From Microcoleus sp. bin38.metabat.b11b12b14.051 (GTDB taxonomy: Bacteria; Cyanobacteriota; Cyanobacteriia; Cyanobacteriales; Microcoleaceae), in NCBI RefSeq assembly GCF_013299165.1, contig NZ_JAAFKD010000028.1, positions 1-64,000 of the forward strand: a DNA stretch of 64,000 nucleotides. The letters are read 5' to 3'. Position numbers and translations under genes: made by a program. The notes under the pieces were generated by a model, which worked only from the letters and a program-made list of their open reading frames with translations, did not search any database and was not told where the DNA came from. Positions 25,674-34,509 of the stretch are shown here, one piece after another. The number at the start of each line of letters is the position of its first letter. Positions within the stretch are counted from its first letter, which is position 1.

Positions 25674-26273
25674 TTAATACGGAGTTGCTTTAATTGTCAT
25701 CGTCTTTTTCTTCACATCAAACTGCATTTCATCAATGACATATTGCGGTGTATTTTTCCCATTTCCAGCGATAACAGACATGATACCGTCCAACTTGTCA
25801 GCAGAAATAACAGACCCCAGATTCAACTCTGCTTGACCTGTTTCCGGCTTTACCAGGCGAAAAGCGTTCATGGGAATACCGCCCCAAGTCTCTGTACGTC
25901 CCGGTGGAGTGCCGGAACCCCGAATAATCGGCCCTCCATCAGCGCGATAAGCGGGAGCATTGTTGGGAAACACGATTTTCTCAACTTGATTCAAGGGGAG
26001 CGATTTCTTATCCACTGCTCCCTTTATCCATAATTTTTGCTCTTTCTCATCAATCTCTAAAACTTGGCCGTCTCTTGCAGTGCCCCGTTTCATCACAATT
26101 TTTGCTTTTATGGGCAATGCTACAGGTATGGGCGGGCGGACCTTAGCCTGTGCTTGTACAGATGGCAAATTTTGTTTCTGGACTTCCTGACTGGCGGCAT
26201 TGACTTGCGCCGCCATACCCGCCGTTACTGTAAAAAGTGCTACAACTAGAAAAGAAAGTGTTTTGCGTTTCAT
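25674..26273 (-). CDS. Small exported protein of unknown function
   Basis: 199 aa. A clear signal peptide (MKRKTLSFLVVALFTVTAGMA, likely cleaved near AQVNA) precedes a basic, beta-rich body (RGTARDGQVLEIDEKEQKLW, LPLNQVEKIVFPNN) and a C-terminal part ending MTIKATPY. The middle looks like an SH3/Sm-type small barrel, but no family is recognised. It lies upstream of, and on the same strand as, the exported CHAT-TPR gene (361-bp gap with repeats). It may be co-transcribed and act in the same compartment. It is divergent from the membrane protein at 26356, with an 82-bp shared promoter region. Confidence 0.65.
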   Translation of the reverse strand: MKRKTLSFLVVALFTVTAGMAAQVNAASQEVQKQNLPSVQAQAKVRPPIPVALPIKAKIVMKRGTARDGQVLEIDEKEQKLWIKGAVDKKSLPLNQVEKIVFPNNAPAYRADGGPIIRGSGTPPGRTETWGGIPMNAFRLVKPETGQAELNLGSVISADKLDGIMSVIAGNGKNTPQYVIDEMQFDVKKKTMTIKATPY

Positions 26274-26355
26274 AGTCCCCCTAAACCCCCTTCAAGGGTA
26301 AGCGTTAACCCGCTACCGTTATAAACCCATACTTCAGTCCCTTGAGGGTAAATCC

Positions 26356-27252
26356 GTGCTCGTTACTCCAGAACCTACTCCCGAATCGAATATCTTAGGA
26401 AAATTTGCCAGTGTTGTTGGCTTGCTTGGTGCCGCCCTGTTTTTCACGGGCTGGATTTATCGCTGGTCGTACTTTTACTTTTTTCAGATACAGGTAACGA
26501 CTCTCGATTTACCAGTGGAATCGTTTTTCATGGCCCCACTTCAGGTTTTTTTAGCTGATGGGCCCACGATATTCAGAAGTGCGATCGCCTTTCTGCTGAC
26601 AGTCTTTGCAATTTATCTCACTTTGTGGCTGGTTAACAGTATCAACAAGACAGTTGCTGCTAAAATCAATAGCATAATTAGCCGCTCTCTTTCCTATCCT
26701 TACGGCAGAAGATTCAGGTGGCTTTACCGCATCATCAAGTCTTGGGAAGAATTTAATATCAATAGATATAACTCCCTCAAATTATTGCGATCGTTCGTTG
26801 ACGAAGTTATTATCGTCAGTTTGGTATTGCTAGTGCTGTTCTGGTCTGCTTACCACCAAGGAATTGCCGATGGCCGACGCGATGCCAGCGAAACTTCTGC
26901 TTTACCCGCTGTCACTTTAATCGCCAAACAAGACAATATTTCATTAGGCAGAAAACTTGATGATGATACTCTTCGTTCCGCCGGGAAAGGATTTAAAGCG
27001 ATTGGAGATATAGGTTTATTTACTGATTTGAGCCAGCAAGACTTTAATCATATCAATAACTCCCAAGAACCTATAGTTTGGCGACTGCTTCTACATAGGG
27101 GAAACTGGATTTATATGTTTCCCACTTTAACTAAATCACAGCAAAAAGACCCTAAAACTCGCCCTCTAGTAGTTGCTGTTCAACAAAGTGAATCCGGCGA
27201 TCAATTACTCATACTCAGTCCGGAACCTTCTCAACCTAAACCGTCGAAATAA
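26356..27252 (+). CDS. Membrane protein of unknown function (about 3 TM)
   Basis: 298 aa from a GTG at 26356. Hydrophobic helices at ~15-35 (ASVVGLLGAALFFTGWIY), ~70-95 (IAFLLTVFAIYLTLWLV) and ~145-165 (VIIVSLVLLVLFWSAYH) are separated by a basic loop with RRFRWLYRII. A soluble C-terminal domain of ~125 residues contains RLLLHRGNWIYMFPTL. No known family identified. It is divergent from the small exported protein and may share regulation with it. Confidence 0.65.
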   Translation: MLVTPEPTPESNILGKFASVVGLLGAALFFTGWIYRWSYFYFFQIQVTTLDLPVESFFMAPLQVFLADGPTIFRSAIAFLLTVFAIYLTLWLVNSINKTVAAKINSIISRSLSYPYGRRFRWLYRIIKSWEEFNINRYNSLKLLRSFVDEVIIVSLVLLVLFWSAYHQGIADGRRDASETSALPAVTLIAKQDNISLGRKLDDDTLRSAGKGFKAIGDIGLFTDLSQQDFNHINNSQEPIVWRLLLHRGNWIYMFPTLTKSQQKDPKTRPLVVAVQQSESGDQLLILSPEPSQPKPSK

Positions 27253-27335
27253 AGTCGGCGCGAGTTGATTGAATACCAAAATCATCTCGATGCTAATTGT
27301 TAGAGAGTTAAATCAACTTGTAGGGTGCGTCATAC

Positions 27336-27457
27336 GGGTGCATCTCACTTTTGAAGAGGGCGAAGCATGACCGCATATAAGTTATTAGTTATAATCCCAT
27401 ATTGACTGCGGTCATGCTTCGCCCCTACAAACATATTTGCCAAAGTGAGATGTACCC
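27336..27457. mobile_element. MITE-C (122 bp) with 8-bp target duplication
   Basis: Ends GGGTGCATCTCACTTTTG and CAAAGTGAGATGTACCC are inverted with one mismatch and one extra base. The element is flanked by the perfect 8-bp direct repeat CGTCATAC (27328-27335 and 27458-27465). Inside, GGGCGAAGCATGACCGCA pairs exactly with TGCGGTCATGCTTCGCCC. It is non-coding and probably mobilised in trans. It interrupts a GTAGGGTGCGTCA-type palindromic repeat. The transposase family is not assigned. Confidence 0.8.
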
Positions 27458-27520
27458 CGTCATACATTGATGATTTCGATCTCAACAGGTTTTTCTGCTC
27501 CGCGAAACCTTACGTATTTC

Positions 27521-27859
27521 CTAAGCAACTCCATAGCCAGTATATGGGCGCTTATAAGATGGATGCAACCCTAAAATAATATCCTCTTTAGGTACTCCCA
27601 TATCAACTAATTCTTGTCCTAAATCAGCTTCTGTCATATTACGTTGAATCCAGATTTTACCATTTTTGATATCTAAGTGAATGAAACAGTTATAAATTCG
27701 CTTGTATCCCTCCCAGCCAACGTCTAAAATTTGGTAATGGTCTTGTTCTGTATCGAACACAAGCTGACATTCAACATCCAAATCTGAATTTTGATCGACT
27801 GTGGCATGAGTGGTTAGCAACTGGCGGATAAATTGGCGGTACTGCTCTATTCTTTCCAT
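27521..27859 (-). CDS. XisI-like protein
   Basis: 112 aa. It matches XisI (MERIEQYRQFI, FDTEQDHYQILDVGW, IHLDIKNGKIWIQRN, LGLHPSYKRPYTGYGVA). XisI, with XisH, was described as a controlling factor for excision of the fdxN element in heterocystous cyanobacteria, but homologues are widespread and probably have other roles. XisH normally precedes XisI. Here the upstream gene is a VapC-like PIN toxin and no XisH frame is present, so this is an orphan XisI. The start at 27859 is the only one giving the full family length. Confidence 0.85.
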   Translation of the reverse strand: MERIEQYRQFIRQLLTTHATVDQNSDLDVECQLVFDTEQDHYQILDVGWEGYKRIYNCFIHLDIKNGKIWIQRNMTEADLGQELVDMGVPKEDIILGLHPSYKRPYTGYGVA

Positions 27860-27910
27860 TCGATGATTACCTCCTGCACTGCTAATAATTCGTTTAATCG
27901 TTTTTATGAT

Positions 27911-28303
27911 TCACCAAATTAAATTAATATTCTTAGAATAGGCATCAAACGCAGAATCTTTACTTAATATGGGTATTCCTTCCCTTATTGCTTGTGCGAT
28001 GAGCAACCTATCGAACGGATCTTTATGATAAAAAGGCATGGTCACGATCTCACTCAGATGATCTAAATTAATATTCAGGAGATTAAAGTCTTCCAAACTG
28101 AGTTTTTGCCCGATATACTCATGAAGAGGCAAGCTCAAATTTAAATGCCCTTTACTTTCCTTAATTGCCATCTCCCAGATACTTGCTATACTGATCAGTT
28201 TATTATTATCTTCATCCTCAATTAGAATTCGTGCAGTCGTACTGAGTTGAGAATCGCCCGCAAAAAACCAAATTAAGGTATGAGTATCTAACAGAAGTCT
28301 CAT
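27911..28303 (-). CDS. PIN-domain toxin (VapC-like)
   Basis: 130 aa with PIN-domain acidic residues in order: LLLDTHTLIWF (D6), SIWEMAIKE (conserved Glu), DPFDRLLIAQA and LSKDSAFDAY. VapC toxins are Mg-dependent ribonucleases, often cutting tRNA or rRNA. The ATG shares one base with the antitoxin stop (TAATG), the usual coupled arrangement. The upstream partner presumably neutralises it and represses the operon. Confidence 0.9.
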   Translation of the reverse strand: MRLLLDTHTLIWFFAGDSQLSTTARILIEDEDNNKLISIASIWEMAIKESKGHLNLSLPLHEYIGQKLSLEDFNLLNINLDHLSEIVTMPFYHKDPFDRLLIAQAIREGIPILSKDSAFDAYSKNINLIW

Positions 28304-28767
28304 TACATATAATCCTTGAAATCTTCTAATGGCTCGTCAAAACCGTTAGATATTGAAATTAAATCGCGATCGCTGCCGAACAGTGGTGCACGGGGCTTTT
28401 TAGGAGGCATCACCGATGATTTTCTATTGGTTGTGCGATCGCTTTCTAAGAATTCTCCAATTTTTTGCCATTCCCCTCTGTCTTCATCTGACAAAGCTGC
28501 CAGAAACTCTTTCATCATTTTCAGTTTCTCCTCATGGTTGACAGGCGAAACTTCCCGTACTTCAATCAGAACTTCGCAGCCATCAGGAATGTTAAAATTT
28601 GCTGACAGTTGGATGTTTTTACCTTGTTTTATGCCTTTAACTTGGATAGGTTCGGATTTCAATACTTGCCTGAGATAAATTGCAGATATCAGGTCAGACC
28701 AGGTAAAGTTTTCAGGCAGCCGATCGATTAAGCTGCGGACTTCTTCTTTAAGATTGATGGTTTCCAT
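28303..28767 (-). CDS. Putative antitoxin (DUF2281/VapB-like)
   Basis: 154 aa. The C-terminal block PRAPLFGSDRDLISISNGF and EPLEDFKDYM matches cyanobacterial DUF2281-type antitoxins paired with PIN toxins; the tail wraps the toxin active site in such pairs. The N-terminal ~110 residues (EEVRSLIDRLPENFTWSDLI, helical and acidic) are longer than in a minimal VapB and may carry DNA-binding or regulatory function. It is the first gene of the pair, and its TAA overlaps the toxin ATG by one base. Confidence 0.75.
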   Translation of the reverse strand: METINLKEEVRSLIDRLPENFTWSDLISAIYLRQVLKSEPIQVKGIKQGKNIQLSANFNIPDGCEVLIEVREVSPVNHEEKLKMMKEFLAALSDEDRGEWQKIGEFLESDRTTNRKSSVMPPKKPRAPLFGSDRDLISISNGFDEPLEDFKDYM

Positions 28768-28931
28768 CGGTTTTAGTAAAGAGAGTATGGGTTTTAATTG
28801 TAGTACAAGCGGTATTGAAGCGATCGCACTTTTAGCAAAAGTTCATTGCAACTGATATCTTGCACCTGTTGCAGTCCGACAGAGGTTTAAACCCCCGACG
28901 GACTTAATTCGGTTAGCCCGCCCTGGTATCT

Positions 28932-29140
28932 TTAAAGTGCCGATCGCACCCACACAATCTCAAACACGCCGTCAGGAATAAACCGACACAACGCCCTCAA
29001 ACGATCGTCCGCATCTTGGCGGTTGAAAAAACGAGAAATCGTGTAATGCTGAGCATTCGGCAAAATCCGCACGATCGCCCAAGAATTGCGATCGCCACCC
29101 ACAATCGGAGAATGGGCTTTTCTGAGAGTGTTGAGATAAC
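28932..29140 (-). pseudogene. C-terminal piece of a gene split by a 33-bp repeat
   Basis: Reading leftward, the frame gives RYLNTLRKAHSPIVGG...NSWAIVRILPNAQHYTISRF...RALCRFIPDGVFEIVWV, then a TAA at 28932-28934. It has protein-like composition but no plausible start codon. The N-terminal half lies at 29168-29380 in another frame. A 33-bp dispersed repeat (29141-29173) sits exactly at the junction and carries a stop. I infer one ancestral gene of about 140 codons, interrupted. Function unknown. Confidence 0.5.
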
Positions 29141-29173
29141 GGGCGATGGCTACGCCCCGGCTTGCGCCTACGC
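29141..29173. repeat. 33-bp dispersed repeat, copy 1
   Basis: Starts GGGCGATGGCTACGCCCCGG. An identical copy in reverse orientation occupies 29773-29805, and a looser relative with GGCGTAGCCCCCGTAGGGGC is at 59438-59460. It lies at the breakpoint of the split gene 28932-29380. Confidence 0.85.
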
Positions 29174-29380
29174 ACTACCCTTAATATTTGCCGCCACGCG
29201 CTCAATCACCATCGCCACCAAGCTTTCCAGCTCTTGCTGAGTCAACTGCGCGCGATCGACATCAAAATCGTCATCCGAGTAGCAGCGGATGCGTGACAGC
29301 AGTTGCGTCACGCCAAAGTCATCTAAAGCTTGTTGATAGCCGCGAGTATATTCGCAGTCGTCGCTTCCAGGCCGTACCAT
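29168..29380 (-). pseudogene. N-terminal piece of the split gene (70 codons)
   Basis: An acidic helical protein starting MVRPGSDDCEYTRGYQQAL and ending AANIKGSA; the stop TAG is provided by the 33-bp repeat. The next in-order homology (RYLNTLRKAH...) resumes after the repeat in a shifted frame. If the first 70 residues are functional alone, this would be a short intact protein instead of a pseudogene. Comparison with an uninterrupted relative would decide. Confidence 0.5.
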
Positions 29381-29575
29381 AGAGATTGTCTCCTTGCTTA
29401 TTTGGGGGCCATCAGCCAGCGACGAACTTTCCTAGGGATGACGCTGGCTTTTGACTTGCTCACAGTATATCACTTAAACACCACATATATGTAACGGATA
29501 TGACGTAACCTAGACAAGACAGTCCATATACAGCACAATGACGATCGCCCTAAACAACAAAATACTGAGCCTCGG

Positions 29576-29761
29576 ATGACCAAACGCTTAACCACTTATT
29601 TGGCTGATGGAATCTACGACATCCTGGAAGAGTGGGCAAATCAGGAACGCCGTTCAATCAGCAGTTTGGCAGCATTCGTTTTAGAACAAGCTGCTAGAGA
29701 ACATCAAAAGGAAATGAAACAACAGCCCCCGCCATCCGATGAAAAGCAGGAGAAAAATTAA
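29576..29761 (+). CDS. Ribbon-helix-helix small DNA-binding protein
   Basis: 61 aa. MTKRLTTYLADGIYDILEEW, then NQERRSISSLAAFVLEQAA, matches the beta-helix-helix pattern of CopG/Arc-type repressors; a proline- and charge-rich tail follows. Such proteins are antitoxins or plasmid-copy regulators. No toxin is adjacent, so it may be a solitary regulator. It is followed 11 bp later by the second 33-bp repeat copy. Confidence 0.7.
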   Translation: MTKRLTTYLADGIYDILEEWANQERRSISSLAAFVLEQAAREHQKEMKQQPPPSDEKQEKN

Positions 29762-29772
29762 GTGAGGTTTGG

Positions 29773-29805
29773 GCGTAGGCGCAAGCCGGGGCGTAGCCAT
29801 CGCCC
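29773..29805. repeat. 33-bp dispersed repeat, copy 2 (inverted)
   Basis: Exact reverse complement of 29141-29173. It is intergenic here, directly after the ribbon-helix-helix gene, and shows what the element looks like outside a gene. Confidence 0.85.
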
Positions 29806-29860
29806 AAATCAAAGAGACTGATGGCTGAAGTCCTTGCTGCCAAACGATTGTGCAACAAGT

Positions 29861-30448
29861 CTATTCTGCTGCGACTTCAAAATTTATGCGATCGTAAATA
29901 TCCGTCAAACTAATTTGGAACTCAACCGACTCCATTGCTAATACAGAATCTTCTGACTCATACTCAGTAAATAGCCATTTACCATCAGCCGTCTTAGCCA
30001 ATTGTTCGACATGATATTTGTATTGGTCAATTAAAATATATTCCCGAAGTTCAGGAATCGATCGATAATAAAGAAACTTCTCCCCTCTGTCATAATCTTT
30101 AGTAGATTTTGACAAAACCTCAACAACTAGCAACGGATTTGTCACAGTCGTGGTGTTACTTCCGTGATAAATCGGTTCACCCTCAATCACCATCACATCT
30201 GGATAAGTGTAGAGATGATAGCGCGGTATCCACAACCGCATATCATTGATAAATATCTCGTAATTTTGCGCGTTCACAGTCAAAGGAAATATGCGGCAAA
30301 AATTCAGCGCAATTTTATTGTGATTAGCTGTTCCACCTGTCATTGGTAATATTTCTCCATCTAGATATTCGCTTTTGTATTCCGCAGCTTCCTCTAAAGC
30401 CAAATATTCGTCTGGAGTATAGTAGCGTTTTTCTGTTTCTGCCAACAT
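29861..30448 (-). CDS. Uma2 family endonuclease-like protein (DUF820)
   Basis: 195 aa with the restriction-endonuclease-like core of the Uma2 family: YTPDEYLALEE at the N-terminus, GEILPMTGGT, then the PD-(D/E)xK-type residues YPDVMVIEG and LVVEVLSKSTKDYDRGEK. These proteins are hugely expanded in filamentous cyanobacteria. The nuclease activity is predicted, and the biological role is unsettled. Full length, monocistronic. Confidence 0.9.
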   Translation of the reverse strand: MLAETEKRYYTPDEYLALEEAAEYKSEYLDGEILPMTGGTANHNKIALNFCRIFPLTVNAQNYEIFINDMRLWIPRYHLYTYPDVMVIEGEPIYHGSNTTTVTNPLLVVEVLSKSTKDYDRGEKFLYYRSIPELREYILIDQYKYHVEQLAKTADGKWLFTEYESEDSVLAMESVEFQISLTDIYDRINFEVAAE

Positions 30449-30529
30449 ACTATATTTCTCCTATCCAATTTGATATTCATCATTGTATCATATTTTTGAT
30501 GGTGCAATTATCTCTGGCACACAAGCATC

Positions 30530-30690
30530 TGTAGGGAAACGACACTGCCGTATCCTAATCCGCTGCTACATTTTTATGTATAATGATCACGGCTGAGATA
30601 TGGGGGTCAGAAACCAGGTTTCTACGATAGTTTGCGGACAGGAACGATAAATATATGAACAAACCGGGTTTCTCATCTCAGCGCGCGTCC
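30530..30690. repeat. Dispersed repeat fragments
   Basis: CTGTAGGGAAACGACACTGC (30530-30549) belongs to the GGCACTGCCGT family. GAAACCAGGTTTCTAC at 30611 and AAACCGGGTTTCTC at 30661 belong to the AGAAACCGGGTTTCT family that also builds MITE-A. They lie between the Uma2 and DUF429 genes and probably include the promoter of the latter. Confidence 0.55.
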
Positions 30691-30710
30691 AGGACTCATT
30701 TAAAAATATT

Positions 30711-31481
30711 ATGAAATTTATCGGCATCGATTTAGGTTGGAGTTCAGGCGCCAGCGGTTTATGCTGTTTGAATTGGGAAAATAACCGATTACAATTCATC
30801 GAGTGCGATCGCCAATTAGCAACCAACGACATTCTCGCCTGGATCGATCGCCAAATCTCCCCAACCGAACCAGCAATCATCGCCGTAGACGCACCCACAA
30901 TCATCGCCAATCCTACCGGAATGCGCCTCGCCGACAAACTCACCCACAAACACTTCGGCCGCTATCACGCAGGCTGCTATCCCGCCAACCTTTCCCGCCC
31001 CTTCGCGCAAAAAACCGTAGAATTTGGCCTCAGTTTAGAAGCCCGAGGATTTGTCCACGCACCAACGATTGAAGCTCAAAAATTAGGGCGATATCAAATA
31101 GAAGTCTTTCCCCATCCAGCCACAATCAATCTATTTCAATTAGAGCGAATACTCAAATACAAAAAAGGAAAACTGGCAGAGCGTCAACTAGAATTGATGA
31201 AACTCTGCCAGTATATTATCGATATTTTACCAACTCTCAAACCATCTCTAAATCTCACCAATGTCGAGAATAAAAATTCGCGTTCATCAGCGTTTATCAG
31301 CGGTTCACAACTCCCCGAAATCCCCACCAGTATCGCCACCCTCAAAGCCTTAGAAGACCAGCTAGATGCCTTGCTATGTGCTTATATCGGCGCCCACTGG
31401 TGGTACTGGGGAATCGAAAAGAATATCGTATTGGGCGATCGCACAACCGGCTATATAGTCATACCCTCGCGACAGTTATGA
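30711..31481 (+). CDS. DUF429 family protein
   Basis: 256 aa. It opens with the RNase H-like fold motif MKFIGIDLGWSSGASG and has AIIAVDAPTIIANPTGMRLAD (split as seen across ~60-80), then YHAGCYPANLSRPFA, EVFPHPATINLF and ALEDQLDALLCAYIGAHWW. DUF429 is predicted to be a nuclease of the RNase H/RuvC superfamily; acidic residues after GIDLG and in AVDAP fit. No experimental role known to me. Start at ATG 30711. Confidence 0.85.
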   Translation: MKFIGIDLGWSSGASGLCCLNWENNRLQFIECDRQLATNDILAWIDRQISPTEPAIIAVDAPTIIANPTGMRLADKLTHKHFGRYHAGCYPANLSRPFAQKTVEFGLSLEARGFVHAPTIEAQKLGRYQIEVFPHPATINLFQLERILKYKKGKLAERQLELMKLCQYIIDILPTLKPSLNLTNVENKNSRSSAFISGSQLPEIPTSIATLKALEDQLDALLCAYIGAHWWYWGIEKNIVLGDRTTGYIVIPSRQL

Positions 31482-31549
31482 GTATCGCTCTGGTTTCGCT
31501 CTGCTCGCGAGCGAGGACGATCGCACTGAGCTCTCATTCGGAATTGGAT

Positions 31550-31800
31550 ATTACCCAACTCTTCCAGCCCGCGGAGGCGGGCTTTGTTTGTGTAGACGCG
31601 AATTCCATTCGCCCGGATTTGTTTGGCGTGCGAATTACTCTACTCTTAGAGCCCGCGGAGGCGGTCTTTGTTTGTGTGCCCGTAAACTCCGCGAATTCCA
31701 TTCGCCCGGATTGGATATTACTCTACTCTTAGAATCCGCGGAGGCGGGCTTTGTTTGTGTGCCCGTAAACTCCGCGAATTCCATTCGCCCGGATTTGTTA
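31550..31800. repeat. Tandem-like array with CCCGCGGAGGCGGG cores
   Basis: Three units of about 82 bp, cores at about 31568, 31652 and 31734, each CCGCGGAGGCGGGCTTTG followed by CGAATTCCATTCGCCCGGAT. The GCGAATTCCATTCGC part is itself palindromic. It fills the gap between the DUF429 gene and the convergent phosphorylase gene. Confidence 0.8.
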
Positions 31801-31853
31801 TGAATGATGAGTTCGGAATTATCAATTAATAATTCTCTTCAACTCAAAACTCT

Positions 31854-34412
31854 CTAATGTGCCCAGAGAATCACACCAGCTTCATAGGGACTGCTAAGAT
31901 TATCATGCTTCGGCAAAACCCGCAGCGACAAACCTTGCAAACCACTAGAAGTATAAGTAATGTCAGCCGTATAAAGACTAGCATTGTGAGAATCTTCTCC
32001 CAAATACTCCATTACCACCGGCACACCGCCGACAATATCACCATTAGCATCAACCGAACCTTGATAAAGTTCAATTTGCACGTCCGCAGGCGTTAATCCC
32101 TTTAGATTGATGCGAGATTTAACAGCGATCGACTGATTGACCTTAACTTCCTTATCCTGGGAAATATCAACAGACTCAATCTTAATGTCGTGCCACTTAG
32201 CCCGAACGTGTTTCTTCCATTGAGACAACTCCTTAGCTGGAGCGCATCCCTCCGAGGTCATCGTGTGGAAGCGATCGCTCACGGGGAAATAAGCCCGCCG
32301 TGCGTAATCCTTCACCATCCGAGCCGTATTAAAGAAAGGACAGTTCAAAGCAATCGAATCCTTCATTTTCGCCGTCCAACCGCGAGGAATTCCATCGGAA
32401 TCTCGGTTGTAAAACAGCGGTACAACTTCCTTTTCCATCAAGTCGTACAAAGCATTCGCCTCAACCTCATCCTGATACTTAGTATCTTCGTAAAACTCGC
32501 CATGTCCGATCGGCCAACCGGTACGAACATAGTCCGCTTCATCCCACCAACCGTCAAGAATACTGAGGTTTGGCAAACCATTCATCGAAGCTTTCATCCC
32601 CGAAGTACCCGAAGCCTCACGGGGGCGGCGCGGCGTATTCAGCCACACATCGCAGCCCGACACCATCATCCGAGCCACATTAATGTCATAGTTCGGCAAA
32701 AACACCATCGAACTGATAGTTTCGTGCTCGCGGATGAAATGAACAATATCCCGAATCAATTCCTTACCCGGAATATCCATCGGGTGAGCCTTCCCAGCAA
32801 TCACAAACTGCACCGGGCGGTTTTTGTCGCGCATGATCCGCATAATGCGATCGACATCACGCAAAAATAGTGTCGCCCGCTTGTAAGTAGCAAAACGGCG
32901 CGCAAACCCGATCGTCAATACCTTCGGATCGAGAGCTTCCCGCGCGTGCTCAATTTCGGTTTGAGCCGCACCGCGCTCGCGTAGAGTTTTTTGCAGCCAT
33001 TCCCGTGCAAACACCACCAATTCCGATCGACAGCGTTCGTGATTGCGCCACAATTCCTCATCGGGAATCGACGACATCCTGTCCCATAGTCGATCGTCCT
33101 TTGCCGTCATTTCCCAATCCGGGCCAAGATATCGATCGTACAATTCCTGAGTAGATTTGGCCACACAACTGCGAGCGTGAACCCCGTTGGTAATCGAAGT
33201 AATCGGCACCTCTTCCTGAGGTAAACCCGGCCACAACCCCTGGAACATCGGGCGCGACACCACACCGTGCAAAGCCGCCACCCCATTGACAAAACTCGAC
33301 ATTTTAATTGCCAAAATTGCCATATTCAGAGGCGCAGACGAATCGGCAGTATTCTCCCGGCCCAATCCCAGAAACTCCTCTTGCGACAAACCAAACATCT
33401 TGGGATACTGACCCAGATAGTGCATTACCATATCCGGCTCAAACAAGTCAAAGCCAGCAGGTACAGGCGTGTGAGTCGTAAACATACTGCTCGAAATTAC
33501 CACCTGTTCCGCTTCCAAGAAACTCAGGTGATATTCCTCCATCAGCATCCGAATGCGTTCCAAAGCCATGAAAGCCGCGTGGCCTTCATTCATGTGATAA
33601 GCCGTAACTGTCAAGCCCAAAGCCTTGAGCATTTTCACGCCGCCGATGCCCAACATGATTTCTTGGTGCATCCGCAGAGTTTTGTCACCGCCGTAGAGTT
33701 GGTCGGTAATATCTTGATCGTAGCGGCTGTTAGGTTCAATATTTGTATCCATCAAGTACAGAGGAACCGTACCCACCTGTACTCGCCAAATCCGGGCGTA
33801 CACCTTACGGCCCGGATAGTCCACCTCAATCCGCAATTCCGAACCGTCGGGATTGCGTTCTAAGTGCAGTGGCATATTGTAGAAATCGTTCAGCGGATAG
33901 CGTTCTTGCTGCCAGCCGTCGGCGTTGAGATACTGCGAAAAATAGCCTTCTTGATACAGCAAGCCCACGCCAGCTAAGGGCAAGCCCAAATCGCTAGCAG
34001 ATTTGAGGTGGTCGCCCGCGAGCACACCCAAACCGCCGGAATAGATGGGTAGGGCTTTTACTAAGCCGAATTCCATCGAAAAGTAAGCGTAGCATTCTTT
34101 CAGCTCTGTACCGCGCTGTTTGCGATACCAGGCACGATTTTTGAGATAATCCTCTAACTGCTGCGCTGCTCGGTTCATTTGAGCAATGAAGCCTTCATCT
34201 TCTGCCATTTCTTGCAGTCGCTCTTGAGAAATGGTTCCCAGCATCAGCACCGGGTTTTGGTTGCTGGAGTCCCAGAGGTCTCTATCGAGGCGGCGGAAAA
34301 GGTCTTTGGTATCAACGTTCCAATCCCAGTGCAAGTTGTAGGCAAGCTTGCGTAGGGGTTCGAGGATTGGGGGTAGGGACGGGGAAACGTTAAACGTGCG
34401 AATTGGCTGCAT
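31854..34412 (-). CDS. glgP: Alpha-glucan (glycogen) phosphorylase
   Basis: 852 aa from the ATG 34412 (MQPIRTFNVSPSLPPIL); an upstream in-frame GTG adds an unconserved leader. It has an N-terminal DUF3417 segment and a GT35 catalytic core with PLP-lysine K607 in GTSGMKASMNGLPN, plus FSMEFGL, NEGHAAF and TIGFARRFATYKRA. It releases glucose-1-phosphate from glycogen. This short DUF3417-bearing branch differs from classical E. coli-type GlgP. With the debranching enzyme, glucokinase and treZ-treY of the same window it forms a glycogen-mobilising set. A C-terminal beta domain (~750-852) is present. Confidence 0.92.
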   Translation of the reverse strand: MQPIRTFNVSPSLPPILEPLRKLAYNLHWDWNVDTKDLFRRLDRDLWDSSNQNPVLMLGTISQERLQEMAEDEGFIAQMNRAAQQLEDYLKNRAWYRKQRGTELKECYAYFSMEFGLVKALPIYSGGLGVLAGDHLKSASDLGLPLAGVGLLYQEGYFSQYLNADGWQQERYPLNDFYNMPLHLERNPDGSELRIEVDYPGRKVYARIWRVQVGTVPLYLMDTNIEPNSRYDQDITDQLYGGDKTLRMHQEIMLGIGGVKMLKALGLTVTAYHMNEGHAAFMALERIRMLMEEYHLSFLEAEQVVISSSMFTTHTPVPAGFDLFEPDMVMHYLGQYPKMFGLSQEEFLGLGRENTADSSAPLNMAILAIKMSSFVNGVAALHGVVSRPMFQGLWPGLPQEEVPITSITNGVHARSCVAKSTQELYDRYLGPDWEMTAKDDRLWDRMSSIPDEELWRNHERCRSELVVFAREWLQKTLRERGAAQTEIEHAREALDPKVLTIGFARRFATYKRATLFLRDVDRIMRIMRDKNRPVQFVIAGKAHPMDIPGKELIRDIVHFIREHETISSMVFLPNYDINVARMMVSGCDVWLNTPRRPREASGTSGMKASMNGLPNLSILDGWWDEADYVRTGWPIGHGEFYEDTKYQDEVEANALYDLMEKEVVPLFYNRDSDGIPRGWTAKMKDSIALNCPFFNTARMVKDYARRAYFPVSDRFHTMTSEGCAPAKELSQWKKHVRAKWHDIKIESVDISQDKEVKVNQSIAVKSRINLKGLTPADVQIELYQGSVDANGDIVGGVPVVMEYLGEDSHNASLYTADITYTSSGLQGLSLRVLPKHDNLSSPYEAGVILWAH

Positions 34413-34509
34413 AGACAAAGCATTTATGTTGGGGTAGCGATATTTTCCTCTGTCTTTTGGCACAAATCGGTTATTCTGCACACTATTTTAAGTTTTAAGT
34501 CGCGCGGGC

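Noticed and set aside
25334-25693. Open frames through the 69-bp array
   Set aside because: Repeat period divisible by three keeps frames open by chance; the peptides are exact 23-residue repeats with no domain.
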